A stretch of 64,000 nucleotides of DNA from Bradyrhizobium iriomotense (GTDB lineage Bacteria > Pseudomonadota > Alphaproteobacteria > Rhizobiales > Xanthobacteraceae): assembly GCF_018129405.1 (NCBI RefSeq), contig NZ_JAFCLP010000017.1, positions 107,030 to 171,029 of the forward strand. Direction: 5' to 3'. Made by a program: the position numbers and the translations under genes. The notes beneath the pieces were generated by a model. The model was not told the DNA's origin and did no database searches. It worked only from the letters and a program-made list of their open reading frames with translations. Positions 44,334 to 53,073 of the stretch are shown piece after piece (position 1 is the first letter of the stretch; every line of letters begins with the position of its first letter).

Positions 44334-45744
44334 CCGAAATATCGTTCCGTTTCCGCGAGCCGAGGTTCGACGGCGGGAGCATGAGATTGCATTTCTGCCG
44401 GCGGCGCTCGAGATCACCGAATCGCCGCCGTCTCCGATTGGTCGCGCGATCGGGGCGAGCATCATCGCGGTGTTCTGTGTCGCGCTGTTGTGGGCATCGC
44501 TCGGCAGCGTCGATATCGTCGCTACCGCGACAGGCAAGATCGTGCCTGGTGGCCGTACCAAGCTGATCCAGCCATTCGAGACGGGCGTTGTCCGCGCAAT
44601 CCACGTACGTGACGGACAGAGCGTCAAGGCCGGCGACGTTCTGATTGAGCTTGATCCAACGATGACGGAAGCCGATCAGGAGCGCCAGAGAAGCGATCTC
44701 GTTGCCGCCGAACTCGACGTCGCGCGGCTGCGCGCGGCGCTCACCGACGACCCGCTCGCCGCCTTCCGATCGCCGCAGGGTGCAAGTGCTGCGGAGATCG
44801 ACATGCACCGCCAATTTCTCATCAGCCAGCGCGCCGAACAGAGCGCCAAGCTCGCGGAAATCGAGCGCCAGCAAGGTCAGAAGGAAGCTGAACGGGGGAC
44901 CACCTCGGCGAGCGTGGCGAAGCTCCAGGCGACGATACCGGTGCTCCAGGAGCGGGTCGATATTCGCAAGAATCTGGTCGACAAGGCCCTGGCCTCGAAG
45001 GTTGTCTATCTCTCCGAGTATCAGGAATTGGTCGGCCTTCAACAGGATCTGGTCCTCCAGCAGAGTCGGCTCCGCGAAGCCGACGCCGCGATCGCCTTGC
45101 TGAAGGAAACGAAAGAGAGGACCGCCGCGGAGTATCTTCGTACCACCTATGACGCACTTGCGAAAGCCGAGCAGAAGGCAGCAAGCGCTGCGCAGGAAGT
45201 GGTCAAGGCGGAGCGGCGCACGAAGCTTCAGCATCTGACCGCGCCGGTCGACGGCACCGTACAACAGCTCGCCGTTCACACGGTGGGAGGCGTTGTGACG
45301 CCGGCGCAAGCCCTGGCCATCGTGGTCCCGACCGAGAGCCAGCTTGAGATCGAGGCCATGCTCTCCAACCGCGATATTGGATTCGTGCATCCCGGACAAA
45401 AGGCGGAGATCAAGATCGATACATTCAACTTCACGCGTTATGGGCTGCTGTCCGGAGATGTGCTCAGCGTGTCCACGGATGCCATCACGCGCGACAGGCA
45501 GGGTGGATCGAACGAACGCGCGTCGGGGACCGTGCAAGGCAGCAGCGAGCCCAAAGGCCAGGAGCTGGAATATGCGGCGCGCATTTCGCTCGACCGCACG
45601 CACATGCAGGTGGAGGATAAGCTCGTCAAACTCGGCCCAGGCATGGCGGTGACGGTGGAGATCAAGACCGGCGCGCGCAGGATCATCAGCTACCTTCTCT
45701 CGCCACTGGCGAAATATAGGCAGGAGGCGCTGCGGGAGCGTTAA
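44320..45744 (+). CDS. HlyD-family membrane fusion protein of the type I secretion system
   Basis: A 474-aa periplasmic adaptor with a cytoplasmic tail (1-40), one membrane helix (about 41-63), a lipoyl-like domain (VVRAIHVRDGQSVKAGDVL), a long coiled-coil hairpin (about 110-300), then APVDGTVQQLAVHT and the beta-barrel end. The ATG at 44320 overlaps the ABC gene by 14 bases; the longer frame to 44287 would start within it. A TolC partner is not in the window. This completes the inner part of a dedicated exporter for the 40085 protein. Confidence 0.92.
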   Translation: MTSASRNIVPFPRAEVRRREHEIAFLPAALEITESPPSPIGRAIGASIIAVFCVALLWASLGSVDIVATATGKIVPGGRTKLIQPFETGVVRAIHVRDGQSVKAGDVLIELDPTMTEADQERQRSDLVAAELDVARLRAALTDDPLAAFRSPQGASAAEIDMHRQFLISQRAEQSAKLAEIERQQGQKEAERGTTSASVAKLQATIPVLQERVDIRKNLVDKALASKVVYLSEYQELVGLQQDLVLQQSRLREADAAIALLKETKERTAAEYLRTTYDALAKAEQKAASAAQEVVKAERRTKLQHLTAPVDGTVQQLAVHTVGGVVTPAQALAIVVPTESQLEIEAMLSNRDIGFVHPGQKAEIKIDTFNFTRYGLLSGDVLSVSTDAITRDRQGGSNERASGTVQGSSEPKGQELEYAARISLDRTHMQVEDKLVKLGPGMAVTVEIKTGARRIISYLLSPLAKYRQEALRER

Positions 45745-45936
45745 GTAGGGAGTGAGTTCTCGCAACGCCGGTGCTCGACGTCACCACTGGGAGAACGTCG
45801 ACGCTGTCCGCGTGCTGTTCGCGCGAAGGCGGCAGGAGAGGTGTCCTGCCGCTGTCGTGAAATCGACGAAAAACGTCGCAGTTTGCGCCCGCGATGGGAG
45901 CATTCCGACGATTGCGGTCGTATCCGCTCCCTTGGA

Positions 45937-46836
45937 CTACTTGTACAACCGTACTGCCGCGCCGGTCGCTCGTTCGATGCTCTTGTGGAGTCCACCGTCG
46001 ATAGGCGTTGCTGCGGCGTGACCAGACTGGCGGCCCAAGGAAGCCGTCCGATCGAGGTGATCCGTCTCAGAGATCATCTCGAGAGGCGTCACGACACCCG
46101 CATCCGCATCCGCCGCTATCGGTGCGTGGTTGTTTGACGTTCGCACATGCGATTCATGGTTCATTCCCCAGATAGCCGCCTGAGTCCGGTTCTGAACTCG
46201 TATCTTCCGCAAGATCGCTTTGACGTGAACCTTCACAGTGGCTTCGGCGATATCGATCTTTCGAGCAATGCCCTTGTTGGAATCGCCTTCAATGAGGCAA
46301 GACAGGATTGCCCGTTCGCGCGGAGAGAGCTGCGGCGAGATCGCGTCCTCTGGAGCAACGAGGATCACGTGTTCATTTTGGCTGCATTGCGTCGTTTCGC
46401 GCTCGCGTTCACGATTGCCATCGAGAGCAAACCACAGCAATGCAGGCGGGAAGACGGTCTCGCCCATCGTCACGAGTTCGACCGACTTGATGAAAGCGTC
46501 GCACGAATTGACGTTGACGAAGTAGCCGTTAGCTCCTGCGCGAAATGCGGAGGCAAGCTCGACCGGCCGATAATTGTCGGACACGATTGCAATGGGCGCG
46601 TCGGGATAGCGATCCTTCAAATATCCAATCTGCGCTATCTCGATGCCGAAATCATCGCCGGTGTGGATGATGAGAAACATCAGTTTCTCAGCTTGAAGGG
46701 AGCTTGGCAGCTCCTCAGGGCTCGAAGCAGATATGGCAATGCGAAAATTTGCCGTATGCAATATTCTGGCAATACCTTCACGGATCAAAACGTTCTTTCC
46801 GAGAAGTGCCATTCCGTAGATTTGACGCCTCCTCAT
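45937..46836 (-). CDS. LuxR/NarL-type regulator with degenerate receiver
   Basis: A 299-aa protein with a receiver-like N-terminal region (about 8-125) and a LuxR HTH (SPRERAILSCLIEGDSNKGI, then VKVHVKAILRKIRVQNRTQA, about 172-227), plus a 65-residue tail without known domain. The phospho-acceptor strand reads LIIHTGDDFG, with His-Thr where an Asp is expected, so classical phosphorylation is doubtful. GGAGG lies 8 bases before the ATG at 46836. It converges on the T1SS operon and diverges from the second LuxR gene. Confidence 0.85.
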   Translation of the reverse strand: MRRRQIYGMALLGKNVLIREGIARILHTANFRIAISASSPEELPSSLQAEKLMFLIIHTGDDFGIEIAQIGYLKDRYPDAPIAIVSDNYRPVELASAFRAGANGYFVNVNSCDAFIKSVELVTMGETVFPPALLWFALDGNRERERETTQCSQNEHVILVAPEDAISPQLSPRERAILSCLIEGDSNKGIARKIDIAEATVKVHVKAILRKIRVQNRTQAAIWGMNHESHVRTSNNHAPIAADADAGVVTPLEMISETDHLDRTASLGRQSGHAAATPIDGGLHKSIERATGAAVRLYK

Positions 46837-47454
46837 TTTTTTATCCTCCAACCAACGCACTGATACAACAGAAACCAACTCAATGTAGTCTCGCGATAGG
46901 CGGCCAAGCCTTTTGAGTGGGCCGCTTCGCCCCGCTTGCACACTTTTGGGCTAGTGAATTTTCGTTACTCCGAAAGCCTGTGTTCGCGAACTCCATCCCT
47001 CCCATTTTGCTGAAGCTTTGAATAATGTTAGATGGGAATTTACGATAGCCCTATATATCCTTCGTTATATGCGTGCAGGCGCCGCAGTCCGACCCGCGAC
47101 GCTGCTTTTGGCGCAGTCTCTGCGCGAACTGCATGATCATGTTTATTCAAAGTGGAAAACGGCCGGGCTTCGGCCGTCGATTCCGCCTCCGTGTGATCCC
47201 GGTCTGCGACCGAATTTCGCGGCGCTCTGGCCGGCAGGAGTGTAGTCTCAGGGGGTACGGACGTCGGAAGCGCAAGTTGCCGCGTGAGGATCGGAGAGCG
47301 AGGAGAGCAGCGCGTCAAGCCAATTCAATTTTGCGCTGCGACATAGACATCGGTCGTATTGGAAAGAATTTCGAAGGATCTGCGCTGCCCTTTGGGAAAT
47401 AGCAGCGCGTTAACGGCGTTAAAGCTTTTGGGGGCGTCAGGCTGAGGAGCGCCC
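46837..47454. other. Divergent spacer between two LuxR-type genes
   Basis: About 620 bases without a supported gene; presumably promoters for both regulators. It contains CACACTTTTGGG at 46939-46950 (also found at 11752-11763) and a GC-rich 7-bp hairpin at 47159-47177 followed on the minus strand by TTTT. Confidence 0.45.
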
Positions 47455-48102
47455 ATGCGACGTACTAATGTAGTCATTGCAGACCGGCATCCGGTCGTCC
47501 TACAGGGACTGAGCAACGTGCTCAGTACCGAGGCGGACTTCAACATCGTTGCATCTTGTAGCGACGCTGCGAGCTGCATCCAGGCGATTTATAGCCTGGC
47601 GCCCGACATTGCGATTGTTGATCCCGCGATGCCCGAGCTTGCCGCGCTGATAGTTCTTTCCGTCAATTCAGAAAATCGTTCGACGCATTTGGTGTTTTTC
47701 GCCTCGAGTGAAGATTGCGGATTGCTTTTGGATGCGGCCCCCTTTGCCTGCAGCATCGTCCTGAAGGATGCGGAGCCGGAGGCGCTGGTGCAGTCCTTAC
47801 GGCACATCGCCAATGGCCGAAGTCTGCTGCCGATGATGTCATCCGATTCGATCGCATCGCAGGAGCAGGGCGCGAATTCGGACAGGATGATGACAGCTCT
47901 GACCGACCGCGAGCGTCAGATCATGCGTCTGGTATCCGAAGGATTGTCGAATAAGGACATCGGGCGACGGCTGTGCATTTCCGTCGGCACCATCAAAGTG
48001 CACCTTCACAACATTTTTCAAAAACTTGAAATCAGCAATCGAACGGAGCTCGCGGCAATAGCTATCGCGCAACATGATCGTCCGACAGGTGGAGAGCGCT
48101 AA
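47455..48102 (+). CDS. LuxR/NarL-type response regulator
   Basis: A 215-aa response regulator. The receiver spans about 4-118: VVIADRHPVVLQGL carries the acidic pocket and DIAIVDPAMPEL the phospho-acceptor Asp (about residue 56). The HTH is at about 148-205 (LTDRERQIMRLVSEGLSNKD, then GTIKVHLHNIFQKLEI). No sensor kinase is adjacent. It faces away from the degenerate LuxR protein at 45937, and the two may act together on the T1SS operon. Confidence 0.9.
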   Translation: MRRTNVVIADRHPVVLQGLSNVLSTEADFNIVASCSDAASCIQAIYSLAPDIAIVDPAMPELAALIVLSVNSENRSTHLVFFASSEDCGLLLDAAPFACSIVLKDAEPEALVQSLRHIANGRSLLPMMSSDSIASQEQGANSDRMMTALTDRERQIMRLVSEGLSNKDIGRRLCISVGTIKVHLHNIFQKLEISNRTELAAIAIAQHDRPTGGER

Positions 48103-48619
48103 GAGGATCGTCGCGGTCCGTCAATCCCCCGGTCACACCTCCCACTGCAATGAGCAGGCGCCTCAACCGGATGCGCCGGCCTGACCTGAAAGAATCTCGC
48201 GAGCGCGCCCAAAGCCCGGTTTCGTGCCCGAAGGCCAAGCCTGCGTCGCGAGCGCGGTAGGCCTCCGACTTCGGCGGCCACTGCGTCCATCGCAAGCTGA
48301 ATGAGGTAATCCGTCAGGACTGTCAGTTCATCCGTAATGGCAGTCAGTGCAACGAGAGAGAAGGGCTATTCATTCATCATCTGCGGCTCTGGGTCGATCG
48401 TACTGGTCCGCTGTCAGGTAAAGCGTCGTCGCGGGCTATAGCGAACGGCTCGAGATAGCATCGCAGAGATGTGCCGATTGGAACTCGGCAACTGCGGAGC
48501 GGCGGCCCTGGCCTTTCCTTCCTGCCCCCCCAGTGGTCAGGGCCGTTCCCCCTTCGCGCCTTGTCGGCAGGACAGATAACTCTGTGGTTGAGATGAAGGC
48601 CAGTATGGGGCGCAGCTAG
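48103..48619. other. Gene-free spacer
   Basis: About 515 bases between the response regulator and a small gene. No domain-bearing frame, repeat or convincing terminator was seen. Confidence 0.35.
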
Positions 48620-48877
48620 ATGTCCCTCGAGTTTCACCGTGCCGTCGAGGACATGGAAATCTGGAGCGCGACCGGCGACGGCTTTTCGTTTGTCATCACG
48701 TATGAGAGCCCAGCTGGCGGCGGTTTTCATGGACGCGCGGGCTATGTGGCGTCATGGCGGCCGCTCTATGGGGGGAACGGCGCGATCAAGATCGGTGGTT
48801 CGGCGTTTGTAACTCTTGCGGAGGCCGAGAAGGCCTGCAACACGATGCTTGGACATCTGACGGGAGCGCCGTGTTGA
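48620..48877 (+). CDS. Small conserved hypothetical protein
   Basis: An 85-aa protein starting MSLEFHRAVEDMEIWSATGD, with YESPAGGGFHGRAGYVASWR and TLAEAEKACNTMLGHLTG. The pattern of beta strands followed by a helix matches a short protein type often seen in bradyrhizobia. Function unknown. It is convergent with the carrier-protein cluster to its right. Confidence 0.65.
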   Translation: MSLEFHRAVEDMEIWSATGDGFSFVITYESPAGGGFHGRAGYVASWRPLYGGNGAIKIGGSAFVTLAEAEKACNTMLGHLTGAPC

Positions 48878-48892
48878 ACCGTACAACCCAAG

Positions 48893-49007
48893 TCAAGAGA
48901 GCGGTTCCTGTAGGGAGAAGCTGCCAAAATTGACGCGGCCGGCGAGCCTGCGCGCAATGGCCAAGCCGATACCGCGGCTGCCGCCCGGTGATGAGGACGT
49001 TATGCAT
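48893..49007 (-). pseudogene. Frameshifted and truncated FabG-like SDR
   Basis: From ATG at 49007 the minus strand encodes MHNVLITG, then shifts frame at a run of G (ACCGGGCGGC, one G too many) and continues in the next frame as GGSRGIGLAIARRLAG, the cofactor motif of a 3-oxoacyl-ACP reductase. All homology ends at about residue 25 and a stop follows. The ATG overlaps the end of the AMP-ligase gene as in an intact operon. This is the dead start of a reductase once co-transcribed with the carrier-protein genes. Confidence 0.8.
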
Positions 49008-50385
49008 CGGTGCGCGCCAGCTTTCCCGCTGCCGTGACTTCTAGTCGCTCGACGAAACGGATCACCGCGGGAACCTTCCATGCTGCGAGGCTGTCCTTGC
49101 ATTGGGTGAGTATCTCTGCGCGGATGGTCTCGTGGCACTTCTCATCGGTGCCGGCCGTGAGGATGACATCGGCAACTACAATGGCGCCCGTGATCGGGCT
49201 CCTGCGCGATCGCGCCCGAGACATTTGAACGCAGGCGTGACGGTTGATCACGGCCTCCACCTCTTCCGGATGCACCTTCAACCCGCCGATATTGATAATG
49301 CCGCCTCGCCGGCCGACGAAGTGGTACCGTTCGCCGCGCAGCTCGACGATATCGCCAGTATCGACGAACCCCTCCTCGTCGGCGAGCGGCGGCGCATCGG
49401 CCCCGACATAGGCGCGCGCGGTACGCTTGGAGCGGATCCGCAGCGAGCCCTCGACGACCTTCATCTCTACGCCGTCCCGATTTCGTCCGATCAGGTGGGC
49501 AGGAAACCCCTCGCGCCCGTCGTCGACGCTAAACCCAACTCCGGCTTCGGTCGAGGCATAGGCGTGACCGATCGACGCGTGCGGAAATGCCTGGGCCAAG
49601 CCGTCGAGCACTGCCTGGTCAGCGATTTCGCCGGACAAGCGGATATAGCGCGGCGAAAAATTGGCGGTCGCGCCGCTCATCAGGAGCTTGCGCCAGTGCG
49701 ATGGCGTGCCGGAGATGTGGCTGACGCCGCCCGCGCGCAGCCGCGCCACATGGACCGCGATGGCTTCCCCGGGCTCGGATAGCACCATCGATCCACCGCC
49801 GAGCACGGCGCGCAGGAAGATTTGCAGGCCGCCATAGCGGCGGATATCGTAGAACGTCGCCCACGTTGCGTCGCCGTAGCGCGCAGGCCCCTCGGCAATA
49901 ATCGCGCCGGCGAGCCCATCGAGCGTATGTCGGACGATCTTCGGCAGCCCCGACGTCCCCGAGGTCAGCATCAACCATTCGGTCGCATGGTCGACCGTCC
50001 GTCTCGTGGCCCTCCGGTCGGGCAGGTCGATGCCGATAACAGTGTATTTTCCGGCGCGCGATCCGGATAGCGGTCGATCGGTGACGATGGTGTCGATCCC
50101 GGCCTGCTCGACCAGGGCCTGCAGGCGCTCCCAATCGAGATCGGGTGGGCATAAAAGCATGCGGCGTGCGACGCCGTCGAGCTCGATCATTGCGAGCGCG
50201 GAGAGCAGCTGTCTCGATGTCGCAATCAGTACCGAACGGCCAGACAAGTCGCAGCATCGGCCGGCCAGGCAGCTGAACTCGACAATGTCGGTCAGCGATA
50301 CGCTGTGCCGGGCATCGGAAATGGTGCGGTCCTTCGGTCCTTGGCCGAGGTAGTGGCGTAGCGCGATGCTATCAGGCGGGAACAT
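49000..50385 (-). CDS. AMP-binding acyl/aryl ligase
   Basis: A 461-aa class I adenylate-forming enzyme that activates a carboxylate with ATP and presumably loads it on the adjacent carrier protein. It shows the P-loop MLTSGTSGLPKIVRHT, the A5-like YASTEAG, DTGDIVELRG and the A10-like AAGKLARTD, where the catalytic Lys is the GK. It is shorter than usual acyl-CoA synthetases (about 500-550 aa) at the N-terminus. The ATG at 50385 overlaps the ACP stop by 14 bases. It is followed directly by the frameshifted SDR. Confidence 0.87.
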   Translation of the reverse strand: MFPPDSIALRHYLGQGPKDRTISDARHSVSLTDIVEFSCLAGRCCDLSGRSVLIATSRQLLSALAMIELDGVARRMLLCPPDLDWERLQALVEQAGIDTIVTDRPLSGSRAGKYTVIGIDLPDRRATRRTVDHATEWLMLTSGTSGLPKIVRHTLDGLAGAIIAEGPARYGDATWATFYDIRRYGGLQIFLRAVLGGGSMVLSEPGEAIAVHVARLRAGGVSHISGTPSHWRKLLMSGATANFSPRYIRLSGEIADQAVLDGLAQAFPHASIGHAYASTEAGVGFSVDDGREGFPAHLIGRNRDGVEMKVVEGSLRIRSKRTARAYVGADAPPLADEEGFVDTGDIVELRGERYHFVGRRGGIINIGGLKVHPEEVEAVINRHACVQMSRARSRRSPITGAIVVADVILTAGTDEKCHETIRAEILTQCKDSLAAWKVPAVIRFVERLEVTAAGKLARTDA

Positions 50386-50617
50386 TCTCGTAAGCTCTGA
50401 CGAACTCACCGAGTGTGGACGGGAAGGCTGCGTCCTCAGCAATAGTGAAGGGATCGACGCCGAGCTCGTCCTCCAGCCGCGCAACCAGAATCGCGAAGGC
50501 CAGCGAATCGAATCCGGTTTCGTTCAGGGACAGGTTGTCCTGAAGCGGCGGAAGCGTGACCTTCTGTTCTTCGGCGATCTGCTCCATCGCGGAGAAAATC
50601 TTCGTTCTGACCGACAT
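50372..50617 (-). CDS. Acyl/peptidyl carrier protein
   Basis: An 81-aa carrier protein. The phosphopantetheine attachment site is the Ser in ETGFDSLAFAILVARLED, near residue 39. Four-helix ACP spacing is normal. The ATG at 50617 has GAGG 8 bases before it; a GTG 9 bases upstream is an alternative. It overlaps the AMP-ligase gene and is the third of the leftward genes. It is the smaller of two carrier proteins in this cluster. Confidence 0.9.
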   Translation of the reverse strand: MSVRTKIFSAMEQIAEEQKVTLPPLQDNLSLNETGFDSLAFAILVARLEDELGVDPFTIAEDAAFPSTLGEFVRAYENVPA

Positions 50618-50652
50618 GATGAACACCTCTCATTTCGATTTCCGGGCCGATG

Positions 50653-52563
50653 TTAGAGCCTGATTGCGCCCTCAACGATGCGCGCGTAGACGGACCGGTC
50701 GATCGAACGATAGTCGCCGGTCGCCGGATCACGCAGGAACAGCGGATCGTCCACGATTGAAGGATCGAATCCCTCGCGGACCAGCTGCTGCTTCTTCTTC
50801 CTGAAGGTGTCAGTCGCATCCAGCGCTCGGCACAACCTGACGAAAGCTGGAATTGCATAGGGCGGCAGGCGACTCGAAAGGTGTTCTCTGAATATCCCGA
50901 AATCGAAATTCTGGTCCACCACCAGGGCCGCCATGCCGGCGCGGCCATCGGTGCCGGACACTGCAACTCCATAGATCGAGGCGTCGAGAACGCCGGGGCA
51001 GTCCGCGATTGCGTCGTTCACTTCGCTGGTCGCGACGTTCTCGCCCTTCCAGCGAAAGGTGTCGCCGACGCGGTCTATGAAGTGCAGGTAGCCCTGCGCA
51101 TCGCGCATCATCAGATCACCGCTGCGGAACCAGGCATCCCCCATGACGAAGACGTTGTGCAAAATCTTCTTCTTGGTCTCGGCGGGATCCGTGTAGCCTT
51201 CGAAAGGCCGGCCGTCGGAATTGGCCTCGCCGATCCGTCCGACAGCCTCGCCGGTCTCGCCGGGGGCGCACGCGATGCAGAGCCCTGCCTCGTTACGGAC
51301 TGGGCTGCCGCTGTCGGCATCGACCTTGATAATCGAAGTCGGAAAACGATGCGCCAGAACCGGCGGTATCCGGCCGATCGCGCCCGGCTTTCCTTCGACG
51401 TTGAACAGCGAAAAATTGCCTTCGGTTGCGGCATAGAATTCGAGGATCTGCGGAATCGCGAACCGGTTGGCGAACATCTCCCAGATGTCGCGGCGCAACC
51501 CGTTGCCGACAGCCAGCCGCAGCCGATGCCGCGTCTCTTGTTCAGATACTGGCGCCTTCAGCAAATACCGGCAGAGCTCGCCAATGTACTGGAACATCGT
51601 ACAGTCGAAACGCTCGATGTCGCGCCAGAAGCCGCCAGCGGAGAATTTCTCCGCAATCGCGACAGAGCCGCCCGCGCAGAGCATGCTGCAGGGAGCCGCG
51701 ACGCCACCCACGGAGTGATGGAGCGGCAGGCAATCGTAGAGACGATCGTCGGTGGACGCGCCCGTCAGTCCGGCAAACCAGCCACCCCAGGCGAGAACGC
51801 GGCGATGACTGACGTTCGCCGCCTTCGGCAGGCCAGTGGTGCCCGATGTGTAGATGAGGAGCGCGCGTCCATCGATCGTGACGTCGCCACGTTCGGCGGC
51901 GGACAGCGGTCGTGGCTCGAAGGCGGCGAGCGCCGCATCCAGATCGCCGCGTCGATCGCCGGTGCCAAGGCTCCAGCATTGCGGCACACGGTGCAGATGG
52001 GGACGCGCGCCCTCGAAGGCGTCGACGCAATCGGTTGCGAGGATGAGGTGATCGGCATGAGCGACATCGATGCAGTGGGCAAGCGACCGGCCGATCAGCC
52101 TGGTGTTGATCAGCGCCACTGTTCCACCAACGCTGCTGATACCGAGCCAGCAGGCGAGGTAGTCCGGCCCGTTCGATGCCAGCAGGCAGACGGTGCGGCC
52201 GGCATGAAGGCCAACGTGTCGCGCCCAACGCGCATACCGGTTGATCCGGTTGGTGAGTTCGCCATAGGTGAAGGATTGGTCATCCGAGAGCAAGGCAGGT
52301 CGCTCCGGCTGACGTTGAGCCCAATCCTCGACGATGTCGGCGAACAAACGATGCGGCTGGGCCTCGAGCCGTGCGGTCAGTGCGATGGCTTGCAGCCATG
52401 TCTTGGCTGCGGAGCGCCGTGGAGCGTCGCGTGCGGTCGCGCGCTGGATCACGGCCTTGTTTATAAATTGATCATGCGGCCGGGCTGGATCGGTATCCGC
52501 CCGCACCCGTTCGATGCGGCTTGCCTGGTTCTCGAAGCACAACCTTTGTTCAACGGGCTTCAT
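50653..52563 (-). CDS. FATP/very-long-chain-type acyl-CoA synthetase
   Basis: A 636-aa adenylate-forming enzyme of the fatty acid transport protein (FATP/FadD-like VLACS) branch. It shows the P-loop LIYTSGTTGLPKAANVSH near 233-250, FYAATEGNFSLFN, FRSGDLMMRDAQGYLHFIDR and GENVATSEVNDAI. About 60 residues at the N-terminus precede the usual start. The ATG at 52563 overlaps the upstream ACP stop (ATGA), a coupling that suggests its acyl group is handed to that carrier protein and not to CoA (inference). Confidence 0.88.
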   Translation of the reverse strand: MKPVEQRLCFENQASRIERVRADTDPARPHDQFINKAVIQRATARDAPRRSAAKTWLQAIALTARLEAQPHRLFADIVEDWAQRQPERPALLSDDQSFTYGELTNRINRYARWARHVGLHAGRTVCLLASNGPDYLACWLGISSVGGTVALINTRLIGRSLAHCIDVAHADHLILATDCVDAFEGARPHLHRVPQCWSLGTGDRRGDLDAALAAFEPRPLSAAERGDVTIDGRALLIYTSGTTGLPKAANVSHRRVLAWGGWFAGLTGASTDDRLYDCLPLHHSVGGVAAPCSMLCAGGSVAIAEKFSAGGFWRDIERFDCTMFQYIGELCRYLLKAPVSEQETRHRLRLAVGNGLRRDIWEMFANRFAIPQILEFYAATEGNFSLFNVEGKPGAIGRIPPVLAHRFPTSIIKVDADSGSPVRNEAGLCIACAPGETGEAVGRIGEANSDGRPFEGYTDPAETKKKILHNVFVMGDAWFRSGDLMMRDAQGYLHFIDRVGDTFRWKGENVATSEVNDAIADCPGVLDASIYGVAVSGTDGRAGMAALVVDQNFDFGIFREHLSSRLPPYAIPAFVRLCRALDATDTFRKKKQQLVREGFDPSIVDDPLFLRDPATGDYRSIDRSVYARIVEGAIRL

Positions 52564-52829
52564 TCTGACCCGGATCCGAGCTGGTTGAGGATCATCCGCT
52601 CCATCGCCTTCACCGATTGGAAGTTTTCGGGTGTGATTTCGAGTTGAGGAAGAATGAGATCGAACTCGGCTTCGACCTTGAGCATCAACTCGACCATACC
52701 CATCGAGCTCAGCCCAATGTCCACGAGTCGCGACTCCGGATGGACCTCGGCGATGATTGCATTCTGCTGGAGGACGCTCCTGACGACCGACAGGACGCGA
52801 TTCTGAACGTTGACGGCAAAGTCGTGCAT
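52560..52829 (-). CDS. Acyl carrier protein
   Basis: An 89-aa carrier protein with the attachment Ser in VDIGLSSMGMVELMLKVEAE (near residue 41). AGGAGA lies 9 bases before the ATG at 52829; the longer open frame to 53033 lacks ACP features and a ribosome site. It is the first gene of the leftward group and diverges from the flavoprotein and ligase genes by 244 bases. It could be the acceptor for either the FATP-type enzyme or the aaRS-like ligase. Confidence 0.88.
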   Translation of the reverse strand: MHDFAVNVQNRVLSVVRSVLQQNAIIAEVHPESRLVDIGLSSMGMVELMLKVEAEFDLILPQLEITPENFQSVKAMERMILNQLGSGSE

Positions 52830-53073
52830 TTCAGCCGGTCTCCTGCCGTGGCCAGGCGTGATCACATGGAGGGCGACGATACCCAACTGCACCTTCGGCC
52901 AATAGCTCTGCTTCGGAGGTACCTCGCCCGGGAGTGGAAGCTTCTTGATACCCACTTCTGCGCCAAGGACGCGGCGGGGGAAGTGGGCTAGTTGTCGGTT
53001 TTTGATCGGACTTCGTCTCGACCCGGCTCGCATCGTTCAATCATGACAACCATGAAGCGGGAGGCTCTGGCCC
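52830..53073. promoter_or_regulatory. Divergent promoter region of the carrier-protein cluster
   Basis: A 244-base spacer between the leftward ACP gene and the rightward flavoprotein gene. It must hold promoters for both arms. No sigma-54 -24/-12 or TGT-N10-ACA site was found here, so NifA control is not supported. Confidence 0.5.

Noticed and set aside
47159-47177. GC-rich hairpin with minus-strand TTTT as a terminator
   Set aside because: No minus-strand gene ends there; kept only as a note for the spacer.
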